64,000 nucleotides of DNA, from the NCBI RefSeq assembly GCF_023544665.1, contig NZ_JAMJFL010000013.1, forward strand, positions 62,001-126,000, in the 5' to 3' direction. The translations under genes and the position numbers were made by a program. Below the pieces are notes generated by a model that saw only the letters and a list, made by a program, of their open reading frames with translations, searched no databases and had not been told where the DNA came from. How positions within the stretch are numbered: the first letter of the stretch is position 1; the number at the start of each line of letters is the position of its first letter. Positions 1 through 7,739 of the stretch are shown here, in pieces. The stretch comes from Streptomyces sp. YS415. Lineage in GTDB: Bacteria > Actinomycetota > Actinomycetes > Streptomycetales > Streptomycetaceae.

Positions 1-131
1 GCTCCGGCGCCGTGTACAAGCCCGGCACCTGCAACAGCAATGGCCCCTGGGCCGGCACCGTCTCCCTGAAGCCGGCCGGCGTCTGGATCCGCGACCGAAT
101 CCGTACCCCGGACTCCTTCCCCACGACCTGA
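1..131 (+). CDS. C-terminal end of a probable secreted protein (partial)
   Basis: An open frame enters from the left edge and stops with TGA at 129-131, giving about 42 codons. The visible peptide is rich in Gly, Thr, Pro and Trp, has one Cys, and ends in SFPTT. A strong hairpin follows 37 bases later, as expected at the end of a transcription unit. The composition fits an exported actinobacterial protein. Too little is present to name a family, and the start lies outside the window. Confidence 0.5.
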   Translation, partial: SGAVYKPGTCNSNGPWAGTVSLKPAGVWIRDRIRTPDSFPTT

Positions 132-168
132 ACCCGCACCACTCCGCACGACACCACACGCACGGACC

Positions 169-198
169 CCGCCGGAGACCCAACCAGGTCTCCGGCGG
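169..198 (+). terminator. Hairpin terminator
   Basis: A perfect 12-bp stem (CCGCCGGAGACC at 169-180 pairs with 187-198) encloses a 6-base loop. It lies just downstream of the partial gene. There is no T-run, which is common for terminators in high-G+C actinobacteria. Confidence 0.7.
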
Positions 199-502
199 CG
201 GTCTGGGAACAACGGCGCAACGGCTCAGCAGACTGCGCATCGCTGGCATACGGTCCGTCACGAGCCACAACGGGGGGTGGGGCCGCTGTAGGTCTCCTCC
301 GGCGCGTGCTGACTTCCTCCAGCTGACGAGCCGTCTCGCCAAGATCGGCATCGGTGCCCTGGGCTCTCTGTCCAGCGAGGACACCCCGCAATGGTCGGCC
401 ACCGCAACGGGATTGCCGCCGAGGTCGACGGAACCTTGAGCCCCTATACCCCTGGAGATCGCGCGCCCGGTGACCAGCACTCAGACGGATACAAGAAGCT
501 GG

Positions 503-1132
503 TCACGCAAGACCTCCCTCACCCCGCAGGTACGCCCCCGCGCGCGCTGCGGCAGCGGCGGCCTCGGCAGCCTGGTCCGCGGCGGCTTCGTCGAGACGGT
601 CGCCCGTGGTCAGCAGCCGGTAATAGAGGGGGGCGGAGACCGCACGGATGACCTCGTGGGCATCGGTGCCCTCAGGCACCTCGCCCCGCTCGATGGCTTG
701 CTGGACGCAGGGCGCCCACTCCTTGACGCGGATGTCGTAGAAGCGGTGCAGGGCCTCAGCTGTCCTGGCCTCGCAAGTGGCGGCGGCGATCACCGCCTTG
801 AACAGGGCTCCTTGCCGCGGGTCGGCCAAGGTGCGCTGCACGAGCCGGGCGTTGGCCTTGAGATCGCCGAGCAGCGAGCCGGTCTCGGTACGCGGCAGTG
901 ACTGCTCGGCCATGTCCACGAGCAAGTCAGCCACCAAGCTGGTCACCGTGCCCCAGCGGCGGTAGACGGTGGTCTTGCCCACCTCGGCGCGGCGCGCGAT
1001 GTCGGCGAGGTCCAAGTAAGCAAAGCCGTGCTCTGCCAGCGCGTCCCCAGCCGCTTGCAGCACCGCCGACCGCACCCGTGCCGTGCGCCCTCCAGGACGG
1101 ATGGTCCCCGGATCGGCCCCCTCAGAACCCAT
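503..1132 (-). CDS. TetR-family transcriptional regulator
   Basis: This 209-aa protein has an N-terminal TetR DNA-binding domain at about residues 18-65. The helix-turn-helix is IARRAEVGKTTVYRRWG. A C-terminal ligand-binding domain carries a TetR_C-type pattern ending in an Ala-rich helix. It is transcribed away from an aldo-keto reductase gene, and two copies of a partly palindromic 22-bp sequence lie between them. It is therefore probably the local repressor of itself and of the reductase. The ATG at 1132 is preceded by GGAG about 9 bases upstream, and this site lies inside the first operator copy, so repressor binding should directly block the gene's own expression. The ligand is unknown. 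Confidence 0.9.
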   Translation of the reverse strand: MGSEGADPGTIRPGGRTARVRSAVLQAAGDALAEHGFAYLDLADIARRAEVGKTTVYRRWGTVTSLVADLLVDMAEQSLPRTETGSLLGDLKANARLVQRTLADPRQGALFKAVIAAATCEARTAEALHRFYDIRVKEWAPCVQQAIERGEVPEGTDAHEVIRAVSAPLYYRLLTTGDRLDEAAADQAAEAAAAAARAGAYLRGEGGLA

Positions 1133-1207
1133 AACGGGACTCCAGTTTCATTAATCGCCCACACCTGCTACGTTGGACACCACACTAACGGAACTCCAGA
1201 ACCATTA
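1132..1207. promoter_or_regulatory. Divergent promoter with two copies of a probable TetR operator
   Basis: Two related 22-bp sequences occur at 1132-1153 and 1186-1207, 54 bases apart. Both begin TAACGG, contain ACTCCAG in the middle and end in CATTA. The second is a good imperfect dyad, with matched positions TAA.GG..CT..AG..CC.TTA. The first covers the start codon and ribosome binding site of the TetR gene. The second lies 30 bases before the reductase start. The arrangement is typical of a TetR regulator controlling a divergent gene pair. Confidence 0.7.
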
Positions 1208-1236
1208 GCCAGTGACGCAGCGAGAGAGGAACAACC

Positions 1237-2295
1237 ATGGAGTACAGGCGGCTGGGCGCATCCGGCCTCAAGGTCCCCGCGCTGAGCTTCGGCGCCGGCA
1301 CCTTCGGCGGCCAGGGACCGCTGTTCGGCGCCTGGGGCACCACCGATGCGCACGAGGCACGCCGCCTCGTCGACATCTGCCTGGACGCCGGGATCACCAT
1401 GTTCGACACCGCCGACGTGTACTCCGGCGGTGCCTCCGAGGAGGTACTGGGCGAAGCCATCAAAGGCCGCAGGGACCGAGTGATCGTGTCCACCAAGACC
1501 AGCCTGCCCATGGGCGACGGACCAGGCGATGCGGGCTCCTCCCGCTCGCGTCTGATCACCGCATGCGAGGACGCCCTGCGGCGGCTCGGCACCGACTACC
1601 TCGACCTGTTCCAACTGCACGCTTTCGACGCCGGCACGCCGATCGAGGAAGTCCTGTCCACACTCGACGATCTCGTACGAGCAGGAAAGGTCCGCTACCT
1701 CGGCATCTCGAACTTCTCCGGATGGCAGGCCATGAAGTCCCTCTCGATCGCGGAGAGGTACGGCCACCCGCGCTATGTCGCGCATCAGGTCTACTACTCC
1801 CTCATCGGCCGCGACTACGAATGGGAACTGATGCCCCTCGGACTGGATCAGGGTCTCGGAGCCCTCGTCTGGAGCCCCCTCGGCTGGGGACGGCTCACCG
1901 GCAAAGTCCGCCGCAACCAGCCCTTGCCGGCCAATAGCCGACTGCACGACACCGCGGACTACGGCCCGCCGGTCGAGGATGAACACCTCTACCGCGTGGT
2001 CGACGCCCTCGACGAGATCGCCCAGGAGACCGGCAAGAAGATCCCGCAGATCGCCATCAACTGGCTGCTCCAGCGGCCGACCGTTTCCTCCGTCATCATC
2101 GGCGCCCGGAACGAGGAGCAGCTCCGCCAGAACCTCGGTGCCATCGGCTGGACTCTCACGCCCGACCAGATGGCGAAACTCGATGCAGCGAGCGCCAAGG
2201 TAGCGGCCTACCCGTATTTCCCCTACCAACGCCAGGAAGGCTTCGCTCGCCTCAACCCACCCGTGGGTGATGTCGCGGCTCCGCCTGCTGCATGA
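1237..2295 (+). CDS. Aldo/keto reductase (potassium-channel-beta/AKR type)
   Basis: This 352-aa protein is a full-length cytosolic NADPH-dependent aldo-keto reductase that would reduce aldehydes or ketones. The catalytic tetrad is visible: Asp57 and Tyr62 in FDTADVY, Lys87 in STKT and His128 in FQLHAF. The C-terminal cofactor-binding region (SVIIGARNEEQLRQN) is present. The start ATG follows a purine-rich site (GAGAGAGGA). The gene is divergent from a TetR repressor and shares twin operators with it, so it is probably induced by the repressor's ligand, possibly a toxic carbonyl or xenobiotic. The substrate cannot be read from sequence. Confidence 0.93.
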   Translation: MEYRRLGASGLKVPALSFGAGTFGGQGPLFGAWGTTDAHEARRLVDICLDAGITMFDTADVYSGGASEEVLGEAIKGRRDRVIVSTKTSLPMGDGPGDAGSSRSRLITACEDALRRLGTDYLDLFQLHAFDAGTPIEEVLSTLDDLVRAGKVRYLGISNFSGWQAMKSLSIAERYGHPRYVAHQVYYSLIGRDYEWELMPLGLDQGLGALVWSPLGWGRLTGKVRRNQPLPANSRLHDTADYGPPVEDEHLYRVVDALDEIAQETGKKIPQIAINWLLQRPTVSSVIIGARNEEQLRQNLGAIGWTLTPDQMAKLDAASAKVAAYPYFPYQRQEGFARLNPPVGDVAAPPAA

Positions 2296-3233
2296 CATGA
2301 CACGACATCGGTGGTCTTCGTGATGTGCAGTCGGCCTGAGCAAGTCCGCAGCCGTCGCGTACTCAACCGACCACACAGGCATCAACGCCGTCGCCCCCCA
2401 CCGCGATCAGCACCGGCATCCGCACCACCGCCATCGAAGCCTGCACCTGGGACAAGGCCAGCAGCATCGCCGCCCTCCAGCCCTTCCACCGCATGGGCCA
2501 CCCCAACAGCGCCAGCAAGCCCCAGGAACTGAAGGATGCAAAAAGGGGTTGAGACCCTACGCCACCGGTCACGCACAAGACCGGTGTCAGTGCCATCCTT
2601 TAGGATCCCAAGCGCGCGGTCGGCTTCCGGGGGTTCCAGCTCTGAAACGAATGGTTGCATCCCCGGCCTGTCTGGGGGCGGCCCGGAGAAATCGTCCGGG
2701 ACCTAACCGACGGCCGGGCCTCGTCGATGGCCAGCAGACGACCTGCCAGAGCCGACCGCGCACATAAGCAGGATGACCAGCCCCGCTCCAAGAGCGCTGC
2801 CGGGCGGGACACAGCTGCAGGACTGGCCGCCACGCAGCTGGCAGCAAAGGACGTAGGTGCGCACAGGTGAGACGGTGACCACATGAACGACCGCCCTGCG
2901 GCACTGAGATGAGCCCCGGCCATACGCATCCGGGCGCTCTTGGCCACACGTCTCCCCGCACATGCTGTTCGCCCCAGCCGACAGCCAGCCGCTTGAAGTG
3001 GTGCAGGAGCGAACAGGTTTACTCGTCGACGTAGCGGAGTTCGCCGGAGGTACTGGCAGTCCCGGGCGCCGTGGCGTGCGCGGCGCGTGGCACCGATGTC
3101 GCCCTGGCACCGCTCACCCAGCCCCGCATGTGGGCCTGGGCGAGCGGTGCCCTTTGCGCGTGCCGACCAGGGGCCCCGGGCCGCGTCATTCACGCGGGTG
3201 CCGGGGCTATGGCGCCGGGGGCGGACCGGCCGG
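2296..3233. other. Long non-coding stretch, possibly with decayed coding sequence
   Basis: About 940 bases hold no frame that looks like a complete gene. A short frame ending at about 2551 on the plus strand (with AIEACTWDKASS) reads like the tail of a degraded gene but was not identified. The other open frames are arginine- and proline-rich and look like shadows of G+C-rich DNA. Confidence 0.4.
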
Positions 3234-4276
3234 TCAGGTCAGGAGGGCGATGCGGATGGCTCGTTCAACGTGGTTGGCGGTGTTTTCGTGCCCTGCGCTG
3301 TTGGGGTGGACCAGGGTGACGCGCTTGCCGAGGAGGCCGCAGTTCAGCGGCGTGCCGGGGAGCGCGGCGGGCCAGTAGTCCGCGGCGTCGCCGCAGATTC
3401 CCTCGACCCACTTGGTGTCCGCGGGCTGGCAGACGTCGTGGCCCTCGCTGGAGGAGTAGACGTCGACGTAGGTGTCACCGAAGAAGTTGGTGACCCGTTG
3501 GATCGTGGCGTTCAGCTGCTTGAGGACGTCGTCACGAAGCCAGTCGACGTCGGCGTGCTTGATCGCGCCGAGTTCACTGAGGGCGAGGCGGTTGCATTCC
3601 CTGGCTTCTTCCGGCAGGACGGCCGGGTAGCCGACTGTGATCACCTTGGCGTGGGGCGCGGCCTCGTGCACCCGGGCCAGCATCTCGATGTACTCGCCCT
3701 CGACCCGGGCGAGCTTGTCCTGGATGCCTTCCTCCCCCTCGGGAGGACTGGTGTAGTACTCGCGGCAGGACTCGCCGGACTTCGGGCCCTGTTCGAGGCA
3801 TTTCAGGAGCATGCCGCCGAAGGGCAGGCTGTTGCCGCCGACGCCGATGGTGACGATGTCGGTCGTGTCGTTGAGTTTCGCTCGCTGGATCTGCGGGTCC
3901 ACGGAGGGCCATCCTCCAGCCGGGGGCTGGACGGGGCTGATGGGGGTTTGCTTGGTGTTGGCGATGTCGGCGATGGTGCGTTGCCGCAGCTGACGTTGGT
4001 CAGCTGGACGTACTTGCCCGGCGGGAACTCGTCCAGTTCCCGCTCGACAACGCCGGGGTAGGCGTCGCTCGTGCGGTCGCAGCCATCCCGCGAGGCGTCG
4101 CCGAGCGGGGGCTGCGGGTCGCCGACGAAGCCGCCGGCGGTGTACGAGTCACCTAACGCGGCCCACTCGTACTGATCGGCGGCACCGGCGGGGAGCGAGG
4201 GCACGAGCGCGGACAACGCCAGCGCGAGCCCGACAGCCAGGGCTCGTGGACGAAGGCGGGAGACGGGGTGTCGCAT
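3234..4276 (-). pseudogene. Secreted SGNH/GDSL hydrolase, broken by a one-base frameshift
   Basis: Read across one frameshift, this is a complete exported SGNH-family esterase/lipase of about 347 aa. The ATG at 4276 has a GGAGG site just upstream and opens a signal peptide (Arg-rich start, hydrophobic core, cleavage after GAA). Block I (GDSYTAGG, nucleophile Ser) follows in the first frame. After VSCGNA, at about 3977, the frame is lost. Adding one base restores TIADIANTK and continues into the second frame with GVGGNS (block III) and HPNSAGH (block V, catalytic Asp/His region). Cys residues paired for an extracellular enzyme are kept. Because both halves are well conserved, this is either a very recent pseudogene or a sequence error. 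Confidence 0.85.
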
Positions 4277-5090
4277 GGATCCTCCAGGGCTGACAGCGGC
4301 GGGAGTTGCCGAGTTGAAGGCCGCCAGACGGCGTGCAGATGTCGAACGCACCCCTGACCCTCCTTCGCTCTCGGTAGTCGCTTGACTACGCTCCGAAGGT
4401 ACGGGCGGGCGGGCGGCCGCCTGACGGGTGTGCCGATAAACCACCCGCCCGTATTGCGCTGAGGCTCTGACCGCGACGAATGCGCCGGTGGCCACCCCCT
4501 ACCGAGGAAGAGATCCCGCCGCGGTGCCGCTCGGCACCTCCAGCTAGTGCTGCGACCACAGACCTTTGCCGGCTAGCTCGTTGTGCTGTCGACGGCTTCG
4601 TCCGGCATGGGGAGGCGGGATGGCGGCACCGGTCGAAGCTCATTTCGGACCGCTGCGGCAGTTCACCCTGGCCAAATCCGCCACCCCAGCCACACCGTCC
4701 GGACCCGGGAGTGTCGTTGAGGTTGACCCGGTCGGCCTATGCGGGCTGTCGGGAAGCTTGCGGACAGACTGCGGCGCAGGAACCTGAATTGACCGTGCGT
4801 CACCTCGGTCTCCCCGCACGCGTCACGTCGAGCGCCGATACCGCCATAACGCAAATACAGGCCAGCAACGCCCCTACTGGCGGCAGACGGAGAGGCCCCA
4901 CAGTGCGGAACGCTACTGCCACCGCACGACGAGATGGCAGGAGAGGAACTCATCCGGCCCTATCACGGCATCCAAGGCGAGCATCCAGGCTGGCTACCGG
5001 GCCGCCATGGTCCGCGACCGCCGGCTGGTGCTGCGGCTGCCGGTGGAGCGGTGTACGGAATTTCCGGGGGCCCGACCGGGACTGACCGCC
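4277..5090. other. Intergenic stretch without a supportable gene
   Basis: About 810 bases between the SGNH hydrolase start and the end of the dehydrogenase gene. Several open frames exist, including one at 4480-5085, but they are rich in Arg, Pro and Ala and show no motif. The region should contain the promoter of the SGNH hydrolase, which reads leftward. No repeat or RNA structure stands out. Confidence 0.4.
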
Positions 5091-5993
5091 CTACGGTCGG
5101 GCGGCGCCCCGTCGGCTCCCCTGCGCGGTGCGTGCCTCCAGCGCCCGCAGCACTGCGGCCATGTCCTCCCCGCCGTAGCCCGATGCCACGGTCTCCTCGA
5201 ACAGCGCATGGCACACGTCGAGCAACGGTGAGGCGAGCCCGCTCCCACGGGCGGCCTCGGCGATCAGCCGGTTGTTCTTCAGCACGTCGTGGGCGGCCGC
5301 CTGCACCGCGAAGTCGCGGTCGAGCAGCTTGGGCGCCTTCATCCGGGAGACGGCGCTGGCCATCGGACCGGCGTCCAGGACGTCCAGGAAAAGCCGCCGG
5401 TCGAGGCCCTGCCGCTCGGCGAAGTGAAACGCCTCGGTCAGGCCGGTGACCTGCGTGATCAGGAACAGATTCACCGCCAGCTTCATGAGCAGGGCGTTCG
5501 GCGCGGGGCCACAGACGAACGTCGTCCGGCACACGGGTGCCAGCAGCGGCCGTACGACCTCGACGGCGTCCTCGGCTCCGGCCAGCATCCCCACCAGTTG
5601 CCCGTGCTCCGCGGGGACGCGGGAGCCGGAGACGGGTGCCTCGACGTACCGCCCGCCCGCCGCGCGGACGTCGGATTCCAGCTCCCGCGAGTACGCGGGC
5701 GAGGTGGTGCCCATGTGCACGACGACGTGGTCGGCGACGCGTTCGGCGAAGTGCGGGGTGCCGCGGCCCAGGACGCTGTCGAGGGCGACGTCGTCGGCCA
5801 GCATGAGGAGGACGACATCCGTCCGCGCAAATACCTCGGCGGGTCCCTCCACCACCACGGCGCCGGCCTCGCGCAGCGGCTCGGAGCGGGCGGAGGTGCG
5901 ATTCCACACCGCCAGGGGCGTTCCGGAGCGGGCCAGTCGCAGCGCCATGGGCTGACCCATGACGCCGAGCCCAATGAAGCCGACGTGCCGCAC
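5091..5993 (-). CDS. NAD(P)-dependent beta-hydroxyacid dehydrogenase family protein
   Basis: This 300-aa protein resembles 3-hydroxyisobutyrate dehydrogenases and related imine reductases. Residues 5-17 (GFIGLGVMGQPMA) form the Rossmann nucleotide-binding turn. Residues 119-125 (APVSGSR) match the substrate-binding DAPVSGG region. Lys171 and Asn175 (MKLAVN) match the catalytic Lys and its partner Asn. The length is normal. It is divergent from a TetR regulator with two near-perfect palindromes in between, so it is probably repressed by that regulator. The exact substrate (hydroxyacid or imine) is not predictable. Confidence 0.9.
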   Translation of the reverse strand: MRHVGFIGLGVMGQPMALRLARSGTPLAVWNRTSARSEPLREAGAVVVEGPAEVFARTDVVLLMLADDVALDSVLGRGTPHFAERVADHVVVHMGTTSPAYSRELESDVRAAGGRYVEAPVSGSRVPAEHGQLVGMLAGAEDAVEVVRPLLAPVCRTTFVCGPAPNALLMKLAVNLFLITQVTGLTEAFHFAERQGLDRRLFLDVLDAGPMASAVSRMKAPKLLDRDFAVQAAAHDVLKNNRLIAEAARGSGLASPLLDVCHALFEETVASGYGGEDMAAVLRALEARTAQGSRRGAARP

Positions 5994-6024
5994 GGCGTAC
6001 CGCCTGTCCGAGGTGGGGCGCTTG

Positions 6025-6069
6025 CTATGACAGCTGTCATAGTAGCGCCGGTTATGACGCCGGTCATAG
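6025..6069. promoter_or_regulatory. Twin palindromic operators for the divergent TetR regulator
   Basis: A perfect 18-bp palindrome (CTATGACAGCTGTCATAG, 6025-6042) is followed by a near-perfect copy at 6052-6069 that keeps the TATGAC and GTCATA arms. The centres are 27 bp apart. They lie between the dehydrogenase and TetR genes. Two copies of the same dyad in a divergent promoter strongly suggest binding sites for the adjacent TetR protein. Confidence 0.8.
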
Positions 6070-6125
6070 GGTGGGTGGTGGGGATCGGCGCAGAGCTGCT
6101 GCGGGACGGCGGGAAGAGGTCAAGG

Positions 6126-6770
6126 ATGGCGGAGTCCGCCCATGGGCCGCGCGAGCGGATGGTCTTCAGCGCGGCGCAGCTCATCCGCCGCCAAGGGGTC
6201 ACCGCGACAGGCATGCGGGACGTCGCCGCGCACGCCGGGGCACCCCGGGGCTCCCTCCAGCACTACTTCCCCAGCGGCAAGGAACAGCTCGTCAACGAGG
6301 CCGTCGACTGGGCAGGCCGCTACGCCGGCAAGCGCGTCGCCCGCTTCCTGGCGGAACTGCCGAAGCCCACACCCGCCGGGCTGTTCGCGGCAATGGTGCG
6401 GCAGTGGACCGACGAGTACGCCACGGCGGACTTCGCGGCGGGCTGCCCCGTCGCCGCGGCGACCGTCGACTGCGCCGACTCGATCGCCTCCACCCGAGAG
6501 GCCGCCGCCACCGCCTTCGCCACGTGGACCGGCCCGGTCGCCCGGGCCCTCGCCGACATGGGCGTCCCACAGAAGCGCGCGGAACCCCTCGCCACGCTGA
6601 TGATCAGCGCCCTGGAGGGAGCGATCCTCATCGCCCGAGCCGAACAGGACGTCCGGGCCCTGACGACCGTGGCACGGGAGTTGGGGCCGCTGCTGGACGC
6701 CGCGGCGATGACGGAGGACGAGGAAGCAGGCGGTCCGCAGGCCTGGGCTCCCGGTCCCGAGACTCGATGA
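6126..6770 (+). CDS. TetR-family regulator (LmrA/YxaF-like)
   Basis: This 214-aa regulator has a TetR helix-turn-helix at about residues 20-65, with the recognition region VAAHAGAPRGSLQHYFP. The GSLQHYF signature and C-terminal domain (GCPVAAATVDC) resemble the LmrA/YxaF group, whose ligands are often flavonoids or drugs. The frame is open far upstream, but the ATG at 6126 is preferred because it puts both palindromic operators outside the coding sequence and has AAGAGG upstream. It is transcribed divergently from the dehydrogenase gene and probably represses both. Confidence 0.88.
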   Translation: MAESAHGPRERMVFSAAQLIRRQGVTATGMRDVAAHAGAPRGSLQHYFPSGKEQLVNEAVDWAGRYAGKRVARFLAELPKPTPAGLFAAMVRQWTDEYATADFAAGCPVAAATVDCADSIASTREAAATAFATWTGPVARALADMGVPQKRAEPLATLMISALEGAILIARAEQDVRALTTVARELGPLLDAAAMTEDEEAGGPQAWAPGPETR

Positions 6771-7014
6771 GGACGACACAAGCACTGCATTGCCAGTGGT
6801 GCGCAGGACGGTCCTGACGTGGCACCCGTCATTGACCTGACCCTCGACTGCGCACCAATGCTCGCCGCCGCGCGTGAGAGCCCGTTGTGCCCGCGCTCCA
6901 GGTCCGGGCCGGTGGGCCCGTTCTCGTCATGGATGGTGACGTGGCCGCCTCGCCGACTCCCGGCTCACCATCACAGGTAGATGACCTACGTGTGAACGCA
7001 CTACTTCGGGACAC

Positions 7015-7572
7015 TTGCAGGTCGTGACGGTGATAGCGGGGCTTCGCGAAGTTGACCGGGTGCTGACCCAACAGGTCGCCTGCAGTATTGGGCCGGGTGT
7101 CGGCAGGGTGCTGTCGGCAGTGGAGGAGGCCGCAGAGAGCACAAAGCTCTGGTGGGGTGCAGCCGTGGTGATGGCTGCGGCCGGCGGGTGGCGCGGACGG
7201 ACGGCAGCGGCCGCCGGAGTGACGGCCATGACGCTGGCGCAGCTGGTCTCCAATGGGCTCTGCAAGCAGCTCGCCGACCGGGAGCGGCCGCCCAAGGAAT
7301 GGTTTCCGCACGATGAGGTCGATGACCGGCCCGCGTCGTCGTCGTTCCCTTCCGGGCACACCGCCGCCGCCGTCGCCTTCACTGCTGCCATTGTCCCGAT
7401 CTGGCCGGCAGCAGGGGCGACGTGTGGGTTGCCGGCCGCCATGGTCGCCCTGGAGCGTGTACAGTCCGGCGCCCACTACCCCAGCGACGTCGCCGCCGGC
7501 GCCGCGATCGGCCTGGCCGCCGCTACGCTGGTGCGCCGCGCGCCACGCCTTGCACTGCGCTGGTTCACTTGA
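7015..7572 (+). CDS. PAP2-family membrane phosphatase
   Basis: This protein of about 185 aa has the three phosphatase signature motifs of the PAP2 superfamily: KQLADRERP, PSGHT and SGAHYPSD. They sit between hydrophobic segments, so the active site would face the outer side of the membrane. Family members remove phosphate from lipids such as phosphatidic acid or undecaprenyl pyrophosphate. Residues 25-60 and the region after PSGHT form membrane helices. The start is uncertain: TTG at 7015 is one option, and GTG codons at 7024 and 7030 are others. No clear operon partner is present. Confidence 0.85.
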   Translation: MQVVTVIAGLREVDRVLTQQVACSIGPGVGRVLSAVEEAAESTKLWWGAAVVMAAAGGWRGRTAAAAGVTAMTLAQLVSNGLCKQLADRERPPKEWFPHDEVDDRPASSSFPSGHTAAAVAFTAAIVPIWPAAGATCGLPAAMVALERVQSGAHYPSDVAAGAAIGLAAATLVRRAPRLALRWFT

Positions 7573-7739
7573 GCATCACAGCCCTTCGAAGGCAGAGGCC
7601 CGTGACAACAGACCCAACCACTCCTCGTGCATGGGGAACAGCCCCCACCGTGACCGCGGTGCCAGGCGAGGGATGACGGGCGCACGTCGGACACCGATCT
7701 CCCGCACGAGGAGCGTGGGCCGCTGCCGTCAAACGACTG

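Noticed and set aside
4480..5085. Open frame of 201 codons on the plus strand
   Set aside because: Arg/Pro-rich composition, no motif, no ribosome binding site, and its end overlaps the dehydrogenase gene region; looks like a chance frame in G+C-rich DNA.
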